Source of the DNA: Saccharomycopsis fibuligera x Saccharomycopsis cf. fibuligera | Lineage: Eukaryota; Ascomycota; Saccharomycetes; Ascoideales; Saccharomycopsidaceae | DNA: 64,000 bases | Assembly: GCA_001936135.1 (NCBI GenBank) | Contig: CP012816.1 | Coordinates: 1 to 64,000, forward strand | Direction: 5' to 3' | Shown: in pieces, positions 30,761 to 42,843 of the stretch | Layout of the letters: every line of letters starts with the position of its first letter | Numbering within the stretch: the first letter of the stretch is position 1 | The notes under the pieces: generated by a model | Told to the model about the DNA's origin: nothing | The model's input: only the letters and a program-made list of their open reading frames with translations | Databases searched by the model: none | Position numbers and translations under genes: made by a program

Positions 30761-33229
30761 ATGTCTGCCCCGGATGCCAATGCCCAGTCGGCGCGTCGTT
30801 CATCAAGAGCAAATAAAGGCAAAAACACAAGACTCGAGGAAGAGAGACGACTCGAAGAAGAGCTAGCCCAGTCAGCAAGAAAAAGGGCAAAGTTAGCTGT
30901 CAGTAAAAGCAAAGAGGAAGGAACTGCTGATAACAATAGTAATAATCAGAGCAATGATAACAAAGTTTTTGAGGAAGTACGGTGCTTGGTTTGTGGAGCC
31001 ATCGATTCCAACTACGATGAAGATAATGATACCCTTGGGACTATGATTGAATGCGAGTCCTGCTTTACATGGCAGCATGCTAGATGCCTTCTTGGACACG
31101 CAAACAAGAAAAAAATTCCTTTGGCTTATAAATGTGAAGTGTGCTCTCCGGAGCTTTATCCTAATATTCGTCACAAAATACCTGTAAATGAGTACTTTGA
31201 TGCTTTACTGAAAAGTGGCGTAAGCACCAGAATAAATTGGCAAAATCGCATTGTCGACAAATCTGATATTACGGACCCTGTGACATACGTCCAGCCTAAA
31301 GATTCCCAGAATAATGAGGATGGACATAACAACACGAAGGGAAATAATACTGATGTTGACAATGACAATATAGAAGATCAAATAGATAAAACTGAACTGA
31401 ACGATGAAGAATACGAAGATGCAAAAACTAATAGTTTAAAAACAAGAAAGCCAAAATTAAAGTCAACTGTCAAGCCAAAGCCAAAATCAAAAGTTAAAGA
31501 GAAAGAAATGAATCCATCGTCTGAGACAAAAGTCAGAGGTGTTATAGTAAACCAATTTCAGAAAGTATTTACAAACTATTTAGTGCCAGAGTTGAAAGAA
31601 AATTCAGAGAATTCCTCCAAATATCAAGACCATGATTCTAAAAAATGGGCCACTGATTTAGAGGAATTATTGTACAAAAACTTCAATGACCTTACCAATA
31701 AAAATGATCCCGGTGCAAAATATAGGGATAAGTTTAGGAATTTATTTGCTGCACTTAGAGATAAGAAAAATACCGCTCTCAGAAAAAGACTAATTAACAA
31801 TGAATTGACGCCTGAGGAGTTCATCAACCTAAAAAACGAAGAGCTCATCAATCCAGATTTGCAAAAATTTAGAGAGAATTCAATCAAACAAAAAATCGCG
31901 GAAAACACATTGAAACCGGTATCCCATGTACAAATTATCCAAAAGACACACAAGGGTGAATTGGTTCTTGAAGAAGAAGTTAAAGATTATCATGATGATG
32001 GCTTACTATCATTCAGTGATATGCCTAAAATCAGTGACATTTCAAACAATGATAATAAGCAGCCAAACAAGACAGAAGAAAATGGCGACTCTAATGATAC
32101 AGACAATAAGGATGAAACAAAGAAAGGCGAGAATTCAGAGAATAAAGCTTTTACTGTTAGTTTGAATACCGAAAAGGATACAGCACCATCCTCAATTGAC
32201 ACCCAATCAAAAGAAGATACAGTAGGAGGCAATACTCACAACATGGCCTTTTCATATAACGATGAGGTCAATGATAAGATGGTTGACGTTAGCGATGATG
32301 GTCTTTCTGATATTATTGGAACTGATAATGAATATGATTCAACTCAACAACCAGGCATGAAACACGAAGCAATTTCAAATGACACCAAAGAGTTACACAA
32401 TACATGTAGTAACGGCAAAATTCCAGAAATTGCTTGGAAAGGAGCCATCCATTATGCTGAAACTCCAACGCTACTGGCAAACATGGTTTTCCAGGGAAAT
32501 TCTGACACGAAGGATAATGCGATTACTTCCAATGATACTGCATTCACTTTATTTGAACCATACAAACCTGTTCAAATTGCAGGAAGGTTAGATAAATGGA
32601 AAGCGGAAAAATATTTGATTCAAGTTGCTAAAACCAGAAATTTAATTATTACTGAAATAAAGCCTGATGACGAAGAAACTGAAAATTCTAAAAAAGATAC
32701 TAAAAGTCCATTTAATCGATTATTTACGTATTTCAAATCTAAACTACGATACGGAGTCATCAACTTGGAGACACCGCCAGATATTGTAAAAGATGCATAC
32801 TTGATTCCATTGGATGCCAAAACAAAAGAAGATCTTCCTGAATTTTTACAAACAATGGAAAATTTCCACTATGATTATTCTGGACTTCCAAAATTATTCA
32901 TCGTGTTCACGGTGAAAAAACGACATATTGCAGATCGAAGTTTAGTTGAAAAAAACAAAAGGTTATTATGCCAGCCAAACTTTGCTGATGGTAACGATGA
33001 CAACGACAGCGGCCATAGCACTTGCACTTCTAATCATAGTCGCGAAAATAACAATAGCAGTATCAACGGTAGTGGAAAAGAAACTGGAAATTTTTTGCAA
33101 ACACTATTGACTTCGTTAACACCTGATCAGGTCAAAGTTTTGGAACAAGTTATTATGAATAATCCGCAAGCTAAACAGAATCCACAACAATTAATGGAAG
33201 CTATCACAAAATACAATAGTACTTTGTGA
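30761..33229 (+). CDS. BYE1: Bye1, PHD/TFIIS-like/SPOC transcription factor (822 aa)
   Basis: I start at the ATG 30761 (MSAPDANAQ); the frame runs three codons further only with a TTG. A basic N-terminus is followed by a PHD finger at about 75-131 (CLVCGA, IECESCFTWQHARC, CEVCSP). The TFIIS central-like domain is at about 245-345 (YRDKFRNLFAALRDKKNTALRKRLINNELTPEEF split over that region). A SPOC domain lies at about 530-720 (IAWKGAIHYAETPTLLANMVF, NLIITEIKP, YGVINLETP). The tail (LLTSLTPDQVKVLEQ) resembles a short helical module. Family knowledge: Bye1 binds RNA polymerase II and H3K4me3 during early elongation. It is longer than yeast Bye1 (594) because of acidic linkers. Confidence 0.93.
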   Translation: MSAPDANAQSARRSSRANKGKNTRLEEERRLEEELAQSARKRAKLAVSKSKEEGTADNNSNNQSNDNKVFEEVRCLVCGAIDSNYDEDNDTLGTMIECESCFTWQHARCLLGHANKKKIPLAYKCEVCSPELYPNIRHKIPVNEYFDALLKSGVSTRINWQNRIVDKSDITDPVTYVQPKDSQNNEDGHNNTKGNNTDVDNDNIEDQIDKTELNDEEYEDAKTNSLKTRKPKLKSTVKPKPKSKVKEKEMNPSSETKVRGVIVNQFQKVFTNYLVPELKENSENSSKYQDHDSKKWATDLEELLYKNFNDLTNKNDPGAKYRDKFRNLFAALRDKKNTALRKRLINNELTPEEFINLKNEELINPDLQKFRENSIKQKIAENTLKPVSHVQIIQKTHKGELVLEEEVKDYHDDGLLSFSDMPKISDISNNDNKQPNKTEENGDSNDTDNKDETKKGENSENKAFTVSLNTEKDTAPSSIDTQSKEDTVGGNTHNMAFSYNDEVNDKMVDVSDDGLSDIIGTDNEYDSTQQPGMKHEAISNDTKELHNTCSNGKIPEIAWKGAIHYAETPTLLANMVFQGNSDTKDNAITSNDTAFTLFEPYKPVQIAGRLDKWKAEKYLIQVAKTRNLIITEIKPDDEETENSKKDTKSPFNRLFTYFKSKLRYGVINLETPPDIVKDAYLIPLDAKTKEDLPEFLQTMENFHYDYSGLPKLFIVFTVKKRHIADRSLVEKNKRLLCQPNFADGNDDNDSGHSTCTSNHSRENNNSSINGSGKETGNFLQTLLTSLTPDQVKVLEQVIMNNPQAKQNPQQLMEAITKYNSTL

Positions 33230-34236
33230 TAGTGACCGTTTTCTATGCTTACTTATTTGTTTGTTTTTCTTTCAGTATTTTGCTTTTTCTTTTCTTATCT
33301 ATGTATTGTATGATGTATATTACAACCTTTCTGACTTTCATTTTGTTTTTATTAGAATTTAGAGTCTCATTTTAGTTACTCAAGGAAGATCAAAAAATGT
33401 AAATTTGACAAGTAGCGTTACTTGATTGAATGTTTTGAGGTATATGTATATAAACATAGAAGAACATTGTGATTACTACTACTACTGCTGCTGCTACTAC
33501 TACTACTACTATATCACCTGATTTATAAGGCGGCACATTCAGCACGTCAACATCATATCTCAAATATCACTTGTTGTTGTACAGCTTGCATTTTAGTGTT
33601 CATCAAATTCCGACTGCTATTTAGGGAAGAACTTTTCTCCATCTAAGCAATGACTGCGCTTAGAGTAACATTAGCAAAGAGTATAGATTCTGCTTGTAGC
33701 GAATGTTCCAGAATTATGGGAGTCATCAATTGATTTATCATATGTCGGCACATTCATCATCTGTTAAATTGAAACTTACTGTCAAATACTAGCAAATAAT
33801 ATGTTCATATTAAATATACCAATACTGAATACCTTTTTGAATATTAATCTTATAAAACGCACAAGCCTTAGTACGCAGCAAATGCTTGTTAACCGGAACG
33901 ATTTTAATCTTACAGGAGCTCAAGGTAATACATTTAATATACCCACTGACCAATAGTTGAAGATAGCAAACTCTACGATGCCTTTTCGCTGGAAATACTA
34001 TCTATTATGTAATATTGTTTTGCCGTCATTAAGTAATATACAAATGTCAACAGATTAAAGAGAATAACGAGACAAGTTTTCTACAAAGGAAAAAATTATG
34101 GCAAAACTACCCCTCTTTCCTGAAAAAATGGCGTCCAAAACACAAACGTTTTAACATAAAAAATGAGTATTTATTAAACCACAGATAATGAAGAATAAAA
34201 CATAATAGTAATAAATTTAATTTCCATTAACCACGT
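33230..34236. other. Convergent 3' spacer with trinucleotide run
   Basis: AT-rich, no gene seen. An imperfect ACT/GCT run lies at about 33473-33512. Confidence 0.7.
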
Positions 34237-35261
34237 TTAAGCATCAACTTTACCACCTTTTCTTTGGATCAAGTCTTTACGGTCCTTGTCCAAGTGCAAT
34301 TTGGAGATAACAACCTTAGATGGGTGAATGTTGATTGGGACAGAAGTACCGTTAGATTTTTCTTTGGTCAATTTTTCAACTTGGATAGCGAATTTTAATC
34401 TGTAAGAAGCATTAACTTTACCTTCTTGACCTTTCTTAGAACCTCTGACAACAATAACATGGTCATTGCTTCTGATTGGCAAAGACTTGATACCGTATTG
34501 TTCTCTCAATTCTTTGGACAATGGAGCAGACAACAAGTGACGACGAGCAGAAGATGGGGCGTTGAAGTAAGCTTTTCTAGCTTTGCTTCTAGAACTGGAA
34601 ATGTCTATAAAATATGAGGGTTAGTAATTTTTTGATTCAGGTTTAAGTTATGTAAACAGGTGGCTAAGCTAAAAGAAGCTGAAATGGACAACAGTTTGGT
34701 GTGGTATGATAGACAGCATCTAATAAATTATAATCCACTATTGAAATTCTGCACAGTTGCTAGGTAACTTTTTAAATATTAATTAATGAGCTTTACTATG
34801 ATGATGTCTGGAATCTAGCACATAGACCACAATTTTGCATTTTTAACAGTTTCTCAAAAAACTAAAATAACATTATACCACCCAAGGATTAAACTGATGT
34901 ATACTAGTGCTGTTTCTGAGCACTAGAAAATCTTCTAGTCGATAAATATTATGATTTTGTTGCTTATTTTCTTTCGATTCATTCTCATTTACTTTACGAC
35001 AATTCGCTTTTCTAATTCTATTGAATCTTTGCCATTTTTTTTATAAAACGCATAATAATTTAGAAATGATGATCATTGCTTGTTTGAAGAGTTGTCTCGT
35101 TATGAAATTTGTGCTTTTTCAAAATTGTTCATCTGTTTGATACTCATTATTCCAAAACAGGTTCATTACTTCATCATCTCAAACTTCATTTAAGCAGTCA
35201 TGGCTCTGTTTTAATATAAAATGTAATATTGTAGAGACATACCTTGACTGACTTTGGCCAT
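34237..35261 (-). CDS. RPL26: Ribosomal protein uL24 (Rpl26), 128 aa, 638-nt intron
   Basis: Exon 1 is 35261-35243 (19 nt, encoding MAKVSQ plus one base) and exon 2 is 34604-34237. The intron (35242-34605) starts GTATGT, has a TACTAAC branch point at 34626-34620 and ends TAG 15 bases later. The join gives [20 protein letters not shown] and continues [18 protein letters not shown], closely matching yeast Rpl26, which has an intron at the same place. The KOW motif region ([13 protein letters not shown]) is intact. The open frame in exon 2 alone starts too late, at Met31. It is a component of the 60S subunit near the exit tunnel. Confidence 0.97.
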
Positions 35262-36247
35262 TTTTGCTATTGTTGATTATTATGGGTTATGGTAATACTT
35301 CAGCAGATGGTACAAGCTTTCCAAAACTAACAAATTTTTAAGAAATTCACTTTTTCCTTTGGACGATTTCTCAGCAGCGAAAAAAAAAAAATTCGCACCA
35401 AACGGAGCGACAGCAGCGACAGCCACACTGAGCGGACAGCCAAAGAGAGAAACAGCGACAGAGACAGAGACAGATAGAAGCGGTGGAACAGTAGCTTTAT
35501 GTTACGTAAGTAATGACAAATAGACGGGAAAGACAAAAACTGAAACAGACTTTTTGCAGTCACATAACGATAGGTAAATAGCCCTCATTAAAGTCAGCTG
35601 ATAGTCATATGACTAACATGCCGAAAACTTTACATAAGTATGCAAAACAGTTGCACGTCAAATAAAAACAATGCATATACATGCATCTAGCATCTTCGTC
35701 AACATCTTCAACATCAATTGATACATCTACCCACTTTATTTATCTTTTATTCAAAATATGCCGCTCTTCAAGATTTTATATGATCTTGGATATAAATATT
35801 AGGATCTACTTTTCTTTTTCAGACAGTCTGCAATGCAAAAATTGTAAAATCTCCAACTATCTTCAAATCTGCAATCCACAAATACTATGAAAAAGCCGAC
35901 CAGTTTATGATAATACACAATGTCTTGATGAGGATATGCAAATCATTAATATGACAAAAACCTCTACTCAACCTAAATGCTACCAATAAGCGTAAAAAGA
36001 AGCAAAAGAAAAAAAAAAAAAAAAAAAAAAACAAAAAGAGAGAAAAGGAACAAAAAACCGAAATAAAATATCAGGAAGAATAATGACACAAAAAGAATGA
36101 AACGAAACTAGTAAAGTGAAATTTTTGAATTGAATATATGGTTGAAAATGCTTAACGTGATGCAAATTTAATTTTTTTTTGTTAATTTTTATGATTATTG
36201 TTTGTTTTATTTTAAATATCTTTACTCATATACATAAAGCAAAACAC
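35262..36247. other. Spacer between RPL26 promoter and eIF2A 3' end
   Basis: The first ~300 bases upstream of RPL26 (35262-35560) are the promoter, with AGCGACAG-type repeats (about 35405-35470: GCGACAGCAGCGACAG, CAGAGACAGAGACAG). No CACGTG box was seen here. The remainder is AT-rich, with an A-rich run near 36009-36030 downstream of the eIF2A stop. Confidence 0.6.
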
Positions 36248-38420
36248 TTACTCTTCTTCTTTCCAACCTAAAGTTTGAAGCTCGCCTCTAACTTTATCTT
36301 CAGTTTTGATTTTAAGAACTTGAGTATCTTCCAAACTCTCACCATTAGCTTGTTTCATCTTTAAACTTTCAATAGCTCTAAGTTTTTTCAATAAACTTCT
36401 GATTTTCTTTTCTTCTAAACTTACCACACCGCCAACAACGGCGCCGGTGTTGGTTACTGGAGTAGCAGCAGCGGCTGGGACTGGAGTAGCATTTGGAGTG
36501 GCAGCTTTGCTGCTTTGAGCAGAAGCTCCTTCAGCTGGAGAACCTTCTTTTTCTTTGGCAGCTTTCCTAGCTTCCTTCTTCTTGCGATTCTTTGCAGCTG
36601 CTTTAGATTCCTGTGGTGCAGGTGGTGCAGCACCAGGAACTGTCTTTGGTTTTGATGGAGGTCTATAAGTACCACCATTACCAACTCTTGACACTTCTTT
36701 TTCATACAAAGTTTGAGCAGACGCAGAACTACTGGCGCTGTTGCTATTTCTGGCGTGTGGTGGTCTGTAAGCACCCGATGACTTAGGCTTATTGAGACTT
36801 GAGCTACTGCTGTTTGCGCTACCTTGAAGACTCAACTTTTTCAATTTATTGAGTTCATAATCCTTAACACTTTGATGCACAGCAATTTCTCCCTCAAGAG
36901 ATTTCAATGGCGGGAATATAGAAACCGGCTGAGGTCTCCAGTCCACAGCCAACAATTCTTTGAACTCATTCAAATACACCAATTTACCAGAAGCATGCCA
37001 AATCTTGATACCATTATCAACTCTCAATCTTGGAGATGTAGTAGCGGTTAAAAGAAATCTACCATCGGGCGACCAGTGACAAACTGAAGTATTGGATGCT
37101 TCAAAAGTAGCAATCTTGTTGAATTTCTTTGTTCTATCATAAATGTCAACTGTGCCTTGCAAGTTACCAAACCCAGCAACTAAAACAAATTTAGCATGTG
37201 GGGAAAAAAGTAACGTATTTCTGGCACTCAATGGCAAAGAGTAGATAGTGTTGCCTCTAGCATCGAAAAACGACGTTTGGGAAGGCATATAACCATAAAT
37301 AACACCAAATTCTCTAGAAGATGGAGACCAATTAATATCATGAATTGGACCTTCTTTGTCTAAGGTAATTCTAGAATTGTAAGCACCAGCAATTCCCAAA
37401 AGGTATAAAGCAGTTTCACCATAGTATGATTTGTTTGAGGAATCTACATCGGTAGAAGCTAATGCTAAAAGAGCGGTACCCAAAGCATTCCATTTAAGAA
37501 TACATCTTTCTGCTTTGAAAAAAGATTTAGAGCAAAGCGGCTGTTTAAAGCCATTGGCAGAGACATTGAAAACTCTAACAGAGGCAGGCTTGCCTGATTT
37601 TTCTGGAATAAAAACAGCAACTGCTGGGTTTTTACCTGGGGACATAGCATAAGTATTAATTCCGTCGAGTACTAAAGAGTATGAAGGTTTATCGAAGTTG
37701 ACAATATCAGTGCCATTGATTTCATAGAAACGGACCTGGTTTGGATAAAGTTTAGCTAATACTTTTTCATCAGCAGTGAACAGAGGCTTCCAGCCACCTT
37801 GCACTTTAGCGGTAAATTCGGCAAATTTATGGTTCTTTTTAACGTCGTAAATTTTAACATTTTTGTTCCAAAGGGTATTATTGCTTCCATCTTCAGCAAC
37901 AGTTCTTATTGGTCTTTCCCAAATACACAAGTAGGAGCCATTTGGGGAAAAGTGCAAATCAAAAGCGCCTTTAATGTCCAAGTTGAGAACAACAGAGCCA
38001 TTTTCAGCATTGACAACGGTGACAGAATTTGGCTGAGTAAAAGCAAACAAAGATCCGTCAGAAGAGTATATAGCTGCTCTGACCTCTTCAGTGGGAGGGG
38101 TGAACAGCGCCACCGAATTGTAACCTGGGTTCCCAGAAACAAGTCCAACAGATTTTGGAGTTCTGTCTATAAGAAAAAAAATTAGTAAATCATTATTTAA
38201 GTATTAAACTTGATTTAATTCAAGCATCGACAATTTGAGCGGCAAACACAACCACCTAGATTCAATTAATCCTCAATATAGCATAATAAAAAAAATTTTA
38301 AGGTGTAGCAATATAGTTGGTTATGAATCATTTAGCTGACAAACAAATAACATATTAATCAACCAAAAGCAAAGGAAGCAATACGTACAAAAAAATTGGG
38401 TAAGAGCTTCGCTGGCCATT
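36248..38420 (-). CDS. Translation initiation factor eIF2A (649 aa, 223-nt intron)
   Basis: Exon 1 is 38420-38390 (31 nt, MASEALTQFF plus one base) and exon 2 is 38166-36248. The intron (38389-38167) starts GTACGT, has a TACTAAT branch point at 38187-38181 and ends TAG. The join reads ...TQFFYRTPKSVGLVSGNPGYNSVALFTPP, matching the family's N-terminus. A beta-propeller follows to about residue 440 (LHFSPNGSYLCIWERP, HDINWSPSSREFGVIYG, VCHWSPDGRFLLTATTSPRLRVDNGIKIW). A basic Ser/Pro/Ala-rich linker and a C-terminal helix (SLEEKKIRSLLKKLRAIESLK) complete it. Length agrees with yeast YGR054W (642). Family knowledge: eIF2A is a non-canonical Met-tRNA binding factor; yeast mutants show only mild effects. 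Confidence 0.95.
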
Positions 38421-38890
38421 TTATGAGGATATCTAAGATTTCCAGTGATAGTCGAAACGTGTATCAATCTTTGTGTTTCGTGGAGTGGCTTTTGTGAGCG
38501 GAGAAAAGAGAGGCAGAAAAGGCTTTCTCTAATTTTTCTGTTATATTTTGCGTAAATAAATTACTATATTCACTTCTCTAGCTTCTCTTGAGTAGGAGTA
38601 CAGGCAACAAGTGTGTAAAACCTAGCTGAGGAAGTAGATGTTCTGGCAGTGATGCTTGAATTCCCTGGCTGGTGAAGCAAAATGGAACGAGAATCTTGAT
38701 TTTACTGGAGCGCGCTGCTTTTTTTCCTCTCAGCGCTCAGCACTCCATGGTATGTCACGTGCATATATTGGCGATGAGCAAAAAATAAATCAAATAAAAA
38801 AAATTTGTTTGAAGAGAAACGAAGAGATGATAAAGTTGATGAAAACTAGAGTAGAGACAGTACAGTATCATACGACACATTACGACAACC
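38421..38890 (+). promoter_or_regulatory. Divergent promoter eIF2A/FCF2 with GTCACGTG box
   Basis: GTCACGTG lies at 38754-38761, about 130 bases before the FCF2 ATG, a perfect match to the Cbf1 consensus RTCACRTG. The left part serves eIF2A. Confidence 0.65.
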
Positions 38891-39508
38891 ATGGAAGATT
38901 TAGAAGACCTTTTTAGTCAGCTTAAAGAAGAAACTCAGCAGCAACAACAACAAATACTTTTAGAGGAAAATGAGCATAGCAGCAATACTTCTCTTGTCAG
39001 AGATCCAAAGAAGTACAATGCCCTAAAGGAACATATTAACAAATATGCAACAATAGAATGCAAGTCAAATAAAAAAAACGACACTAACATTTCACTAGTA
39101 ACAGACATACCCATTCAGGAAAAGAAGTCTAAAAAGGTGCGCGCTGAGGAAAGAGCTGCTACCTCTGGTGACAACTGGTTCAATATGCCAAAAGGCAATG
39201 CAAATGATCCAAAGTACAAGAAGGATTTAATGATAATTCAGCAAAGAGCAGTGCTCGACCCAAAACGACATTACAAAAAGGACAAATGGAAGGTACCAAA
39301 ATATTTCCAAGTGGGTACCGTGATAGAAGATAAGAGTGAATATTACAGTGCTAGATTGAAGAACAAAGAAAGAAAGCAGACATTGTTGCAAGAGGTGTTA
39401 CATGACAAAGATAGCACAAAATATTTCAAAAAGAAATACAGTGAAATACAGGATGCAAAAGCCAAAGTTGTTAAATACAAGTTCAAAAAGAAAGGGAACA
39501 GACGATGA
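38891..39508 (+). CDS. FCF2: Fcf2, pre-rRNA processing factor (205 aa)
   Basis: A short acidic/Gln-rich N-terminus (EDLFSQLKEE, six Gln) leads to the Fcf2 domain (about 85-190). Its hallmarks are visible: SGDNWFNMPK, DLMIIQQRAVLDPKRHYKKD, PKYFQVGTVIEDKSEYYSAR and LLQEVLHDKDSTKYFKKKYSEIQ. A basic tail (KYKFKKKGNRR) suits a nucleolar protein. Yeast Fcf2 (217 aa) acts in the small-subunit processome for early 18S rRNA cleavages. The CACGTG box upstream fits co-regulation with ribosomal protein genes. Confidence 0.95.
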   Translation: MEDLEDLFSQLKEETQQQQQQILLEENEHSSNTSLVRDPKKYNALKEHINKYATIECKSNKKNDTNISLVTDIPIQEKKSKKVRAEERAATSGDNWFNMPKGNANDPKYKKDLMIIQQRAVLDPKRHYKKDKWKVPKYFQVGTVIEDKSEYYSARLKNKERKQTLLQEVLHDKDSTKYFKKKYSEIQDAKAKVVKYKFKKKGNRR

Positions 39509-39962
39509 ACAGCATCAAGCAGTTTACGTATATGTTTTCTGCTATGTGTATTGGTTGGTACTTATTGTTTGACATATTGATTTCGCATTTTTAGATTAGT
39601 TTTCTCTATCCATTTGCATTTAGAATATTCTGTTTAATTGGAACACTTTATATTATAAACATTTCTATTATATTTTTTGCGTTGATGTTATTTTTGGTGC
39701 ATCAGAAATCCGGTAACATAAACGTAATGGCATTTTGCGTTGAATATATGTCACGTGTATGATATATTTTTGAAGGTCTCAAAAAGGTACCAGTGACGAT
39801 ATCAAAGAAGACAGTGAGATGCTATACGGTCCACGACGCGAAAAAGACTAGCCATTGACAGATCAGAACACAAAACTGGCCAGAGAAGGTGGATAAAGTT
39901 ATATATACAAATTGCAGGTCTCAAAAAAAAAAAAAAAAAAAATAATAGGTTAATATAAAAAA
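39509..39962 (+). promoter_or_regulatory. FCF2-SPT8 spacer with GTCACGTG box
   Basis: GTCACGTG lies at 39750-39757, about 205 bases before the SPT8 ATG. An A20 tract (about 39925-39944) sits directly before the start. The left part is the FCF2 3' region. Confidence 0.6.
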
Positions 39963-42242
39963 ATGGCCTCAACACATATTTACAACAATGACGCAATAGA
40001 CGAAAACATTCTTGAAAATGATCAAGACGAAGAGGAAGAAGATGACGAGGAAGAGAACAATATTCAAACCAGTCAGCCGGATGACGATGATGACAATGAT
40101 AACGATAATGATAATGAGGGCGATGATGGCGACGATGGCGATGACGGCGACGAGGATGAAGAGATGGAAGACGACGATAATGACAATGACAATGACAATG
40201 ACAATGAAGGCGATAATGATGAAGACATGAATGATGATGATGAGGGAGATGCAGACGATGATAATGATGAAAACGAAAATGATGAAGACGCTGACGGTGG
40301 CAAAGAAAGTAAAAGTGTGCCAGTGAGGAAAACTACAGAAGGTAATAGTTTCAATAATGATAACAATAATAATAATGGAACCTCAAACGAAACCAAACAG
40401 AAAAACTTTGAACGTGCTAAACAGTTACTACAAGATGATTTTGATAACAAACAACAAGAAGAGCAAATATCTGATAAACGAAAAAATTACGAAAATGGAA
40501 AAGTATCTGCTGAAAAAGATCTTTCAAAAAAACTGAAATTTGAGTCTGAAAATTCTGGAAAAGTTGTAGACAATGGATTCGAAAAGGACGATGAAAACAA
40601 GTCCAAAGCATTAGAAAAGCCTACAGGTACCTCAGCCTTCACAGCGTCAGCATCAAAAACCTCGATGCCTCCAGAGAAAGTGAGAGAAAATTTAATCTTA
40701 CAGAGCAAAATTGCTGAAAATTTTGACATAATACCAAGCGTGGCAATTCCTTACTCATCCCAAGTTCATTCATTAGCCCTTTCCGGCGGCTGCAAATGGC
40801 TCTTCACGGGCGGTGAAGATGGATTTATTAGAAAATATGACTTTATTGCATCATTTGAAGGTCAAACTCCATTGACGGTGGCTCAAAGACACTCACTTGT
40901 TGACTCAGTCACAAATGCTGGCGTAATTGTATCATATTGGGAAAATGAACAACCAGTAAAAAAATCACAACTTAAACTAAAGAAAAACGCATCAAACAAT
41001 GCCAACGAAACTTATGAGCCTAAACTATCCCCAGTTTATTCATTAGCAGTGCAGTCTCAATCATTATGGTTGCTTTCTGGTTTGCGATCCGGTGGTATAA
41101 CTCTTCAATCTTTGAGGCATCAAGAAGGATCAATTCAAGCGTATTTGAAAAAACATACAGATACAATCAGTTCGCTAAGGTTGAATAATGATGAAAAGAG
41201 GTTGCTTAGTGGATCCTGGGATAAAAAGTTGTATGAATGGGATTTAGACACTGGGAAAGTAATTAATGACTATAAAGTAATTACTGGACAAGTGCTGAAT
41301 ATTGAATATCGGCCACTAAGTTCGTTGGAGATTGATACTTCAAAATACGCGCAACATGAAGATGATGATGATAATAAGAGCGACTTGATTAAAGACGATG
41401 ATTATGATTCATTGTTTGGATCCGATGATGATGAAGATCAGCCAAATTCAAACGAAAATGGTTCTGCGACTGGTAATGGCAACACCGAGAAAACACAAAA
41501 CAGTAATTCAGCAATCAAGATTGAATCTGCCGATGGCTCAGTAGTCATCAAAGAGGCAAGCGCCTCTTCCATCAAAAACAACAATAAAACAGACCAAAGT
41601 CGTGAAAACATCTATAGCCTAACAGGTCTCGATAACAACATCTTTATGTCTTCAACCATCAATGGAATAATTAACGTTTGGGACAGACGTACCAACAAAT
41701 CAGTAATTGATTTCAATGTCCCAAAGAACACACCACCATGGTGCATGTCTTCAACATGGTCTGCTGATGGTGAACGCATCTATGCAGGACGTCGTAATAA
41801 TGCTGTTGAGGAATTTGATTTAAAAATGCCATATTCAAATTTTGATAATCGTGAGCCCAATGTCGCCAAGACTCTTAAGTTTCCAAGTTTGTCGGGCCCA
41901 GTTTATACTGTTAAAGCATTACCCAATAACCGCCATCTTTTATGCGGGTCTAATGATAATATCAGATTGTACGACTTGAGCCTTCATAGCAGTGCGTTGG
42001 GAAATACTGGTAGTAGTAATAACAACAGTAGTGCAGGTGATGCTAAGGCCAACAATAGTGCCACAACAACTAGAAGCGCAATTCCATTTCAAATTATTCC
42101 AGGCCATCACGGCGGAGTATTAAGTAACATTTACGTCGATCCTACTTGTCGATTCATGATTAGTGCTAGTGGTGATCGAGGATGGCAAGGGGTTAGCACT
42201 GATGCAATGTTGATGTATGAGATTAAGACTTTGATGAAGTAG
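39963..42242 (+). CDS. SPT8: Spt8, WD40 subunit of SAGA (759 aa)
   Basis: The first 115 residues are extremely acidic (Asp/Glu/Asn runs encoded by GAT/GAC/AAT repeats). After a charged linker, a WD40 propeller starts near residue 250: VHSLALSGGCKWLFTGGEDGFIRKYDF, SLAVQSQSLWLLSGLRSGGI, ISSLRLNNDEKRLLSGSWDKKLYEWD, IFMSSTINGIINVWDRRT and HGGVLSNIYVDPTCRFMISASGDRG. A second acidic loop (DDDDNKSD, FGSDDDEDQ) interrupts the propeller. This is the Spt8 layout; yeast Spt8 (602 aa) is smaller because its loops are shorter. Spt8 binds TBP within SAGA and modulates its delivery to promoters. Confidence 0.94.
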   Translation: MASTHIYNNDAIDENILENDQDEEEEDDEEENNIQTSQPDDDDDNDNDNDNEGDDGDDGDDGDEDEEMEDDDNDNDNDNDNEGDNDEDMNDDDEGDADDDNDENENDEDADGGKESKSVPVRKTTEGNSFNNDNNNNNGTSNETKQKNFERAKQLLQDDFDNKQQEEQISDKRKNYENGKVSAEKDLSKKLKFESENSGKVVDNGFEKDDENKSKALEKPTGTSAFTASASKTSMPPEKVRENLILQSKIAENFDIIPSVAIPYSSQVHSLALSGGCKWLFTGGEDGFIRKYDFIASFEGQTPLTVAQRHSLVDSVTNAGVIVSYWENEQPVKKSQLKLKKNASNNANETYEPKLSPVYSLAVQSQSLWLLSGLRSGGITLQSLRHQEGSIQAYLKKHTDTISSLRLNNDEKRLLSGSWDKKLYEWDLDTGKVINDYKVITGQVLNIEYRPLSSLEIDTSKYAQHEDDDDNKSDLIKDDDYDSLFGSDDDEDQPNSNENGSATGNGNTEKTQNSNSAIKIESADGSVVIKEASASSIKNNNKTDQSRENIYSLTGLDNNIFMSSTINGIINVWDRRTNKSVIDFNVPKNTPPWCMSSTWSADGERIYAGRRNNAVEEFDLKMPYSNFDNREPNVAKTLKFPSLSGPVYTVKALPNNRHLLCGSNDNIRLYDLSLHSSALGNTGSSNNNSSAGDAKANNSATTTRSAIPFQIIPGHHGGVLSNIYVDPTCRFMISASGDRGWQGVSTDAMLMYEIKTLMK

Positions 42243-42604
42243 AGTGTAAAGGAGAAAGTGTATAAATGTTGCTTCATTGAGTAACTTTATTATAGTTTGA
42301 AAATCATTTAAAAAGTCTGTTTGTTTGTTTTCAAACCTGTTTCAATTTTAAAATGTACAATAGTGTTTTTCCTTTAAAAAAATAATAATAGTTTTGTAGA
42401 CTATTTTTAAGCTTTTGTAAAACAGTTTTGGGCATAACAAGTACATGAATTTCAGTTTTTACACTATACTGTGATGTTACACTGCGTCATTATAGTACAG
42501 AACCGCAATAAAAATCATAACATGGCAACTTGCAAAACCAGGATAAGGGTAATTGAATATAAAATTTAATATTATCCTTATTGAAAATATATGTTTTCAT
42601 GTTT

Positions 42605-42641
<37 letters not shown>

Positions 42642-42808
42642 TGGTTATTAAGAAAATTAAAAAAGATTGAGAGCAAATGAAGGAAAAAACAAAAAATGAA
42701 GAATAAAATACAAAAGATGACAGATGTCAACATGACCAGAAATTTCATACAAAAAACAATATGAACACAAAACAATACACAATACAATTCTTGACAATTT
42801 CAATAAAT

Positions 42809-42843
<35 letters not shown>

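Noticed and set aside
34605-35242. Possible box C/D snoRNA in the RPL26 intron (GATGATGA near 35170 on the minus strand)
   Set aside because: No box D or terminal stem at a suitable distance could be found.
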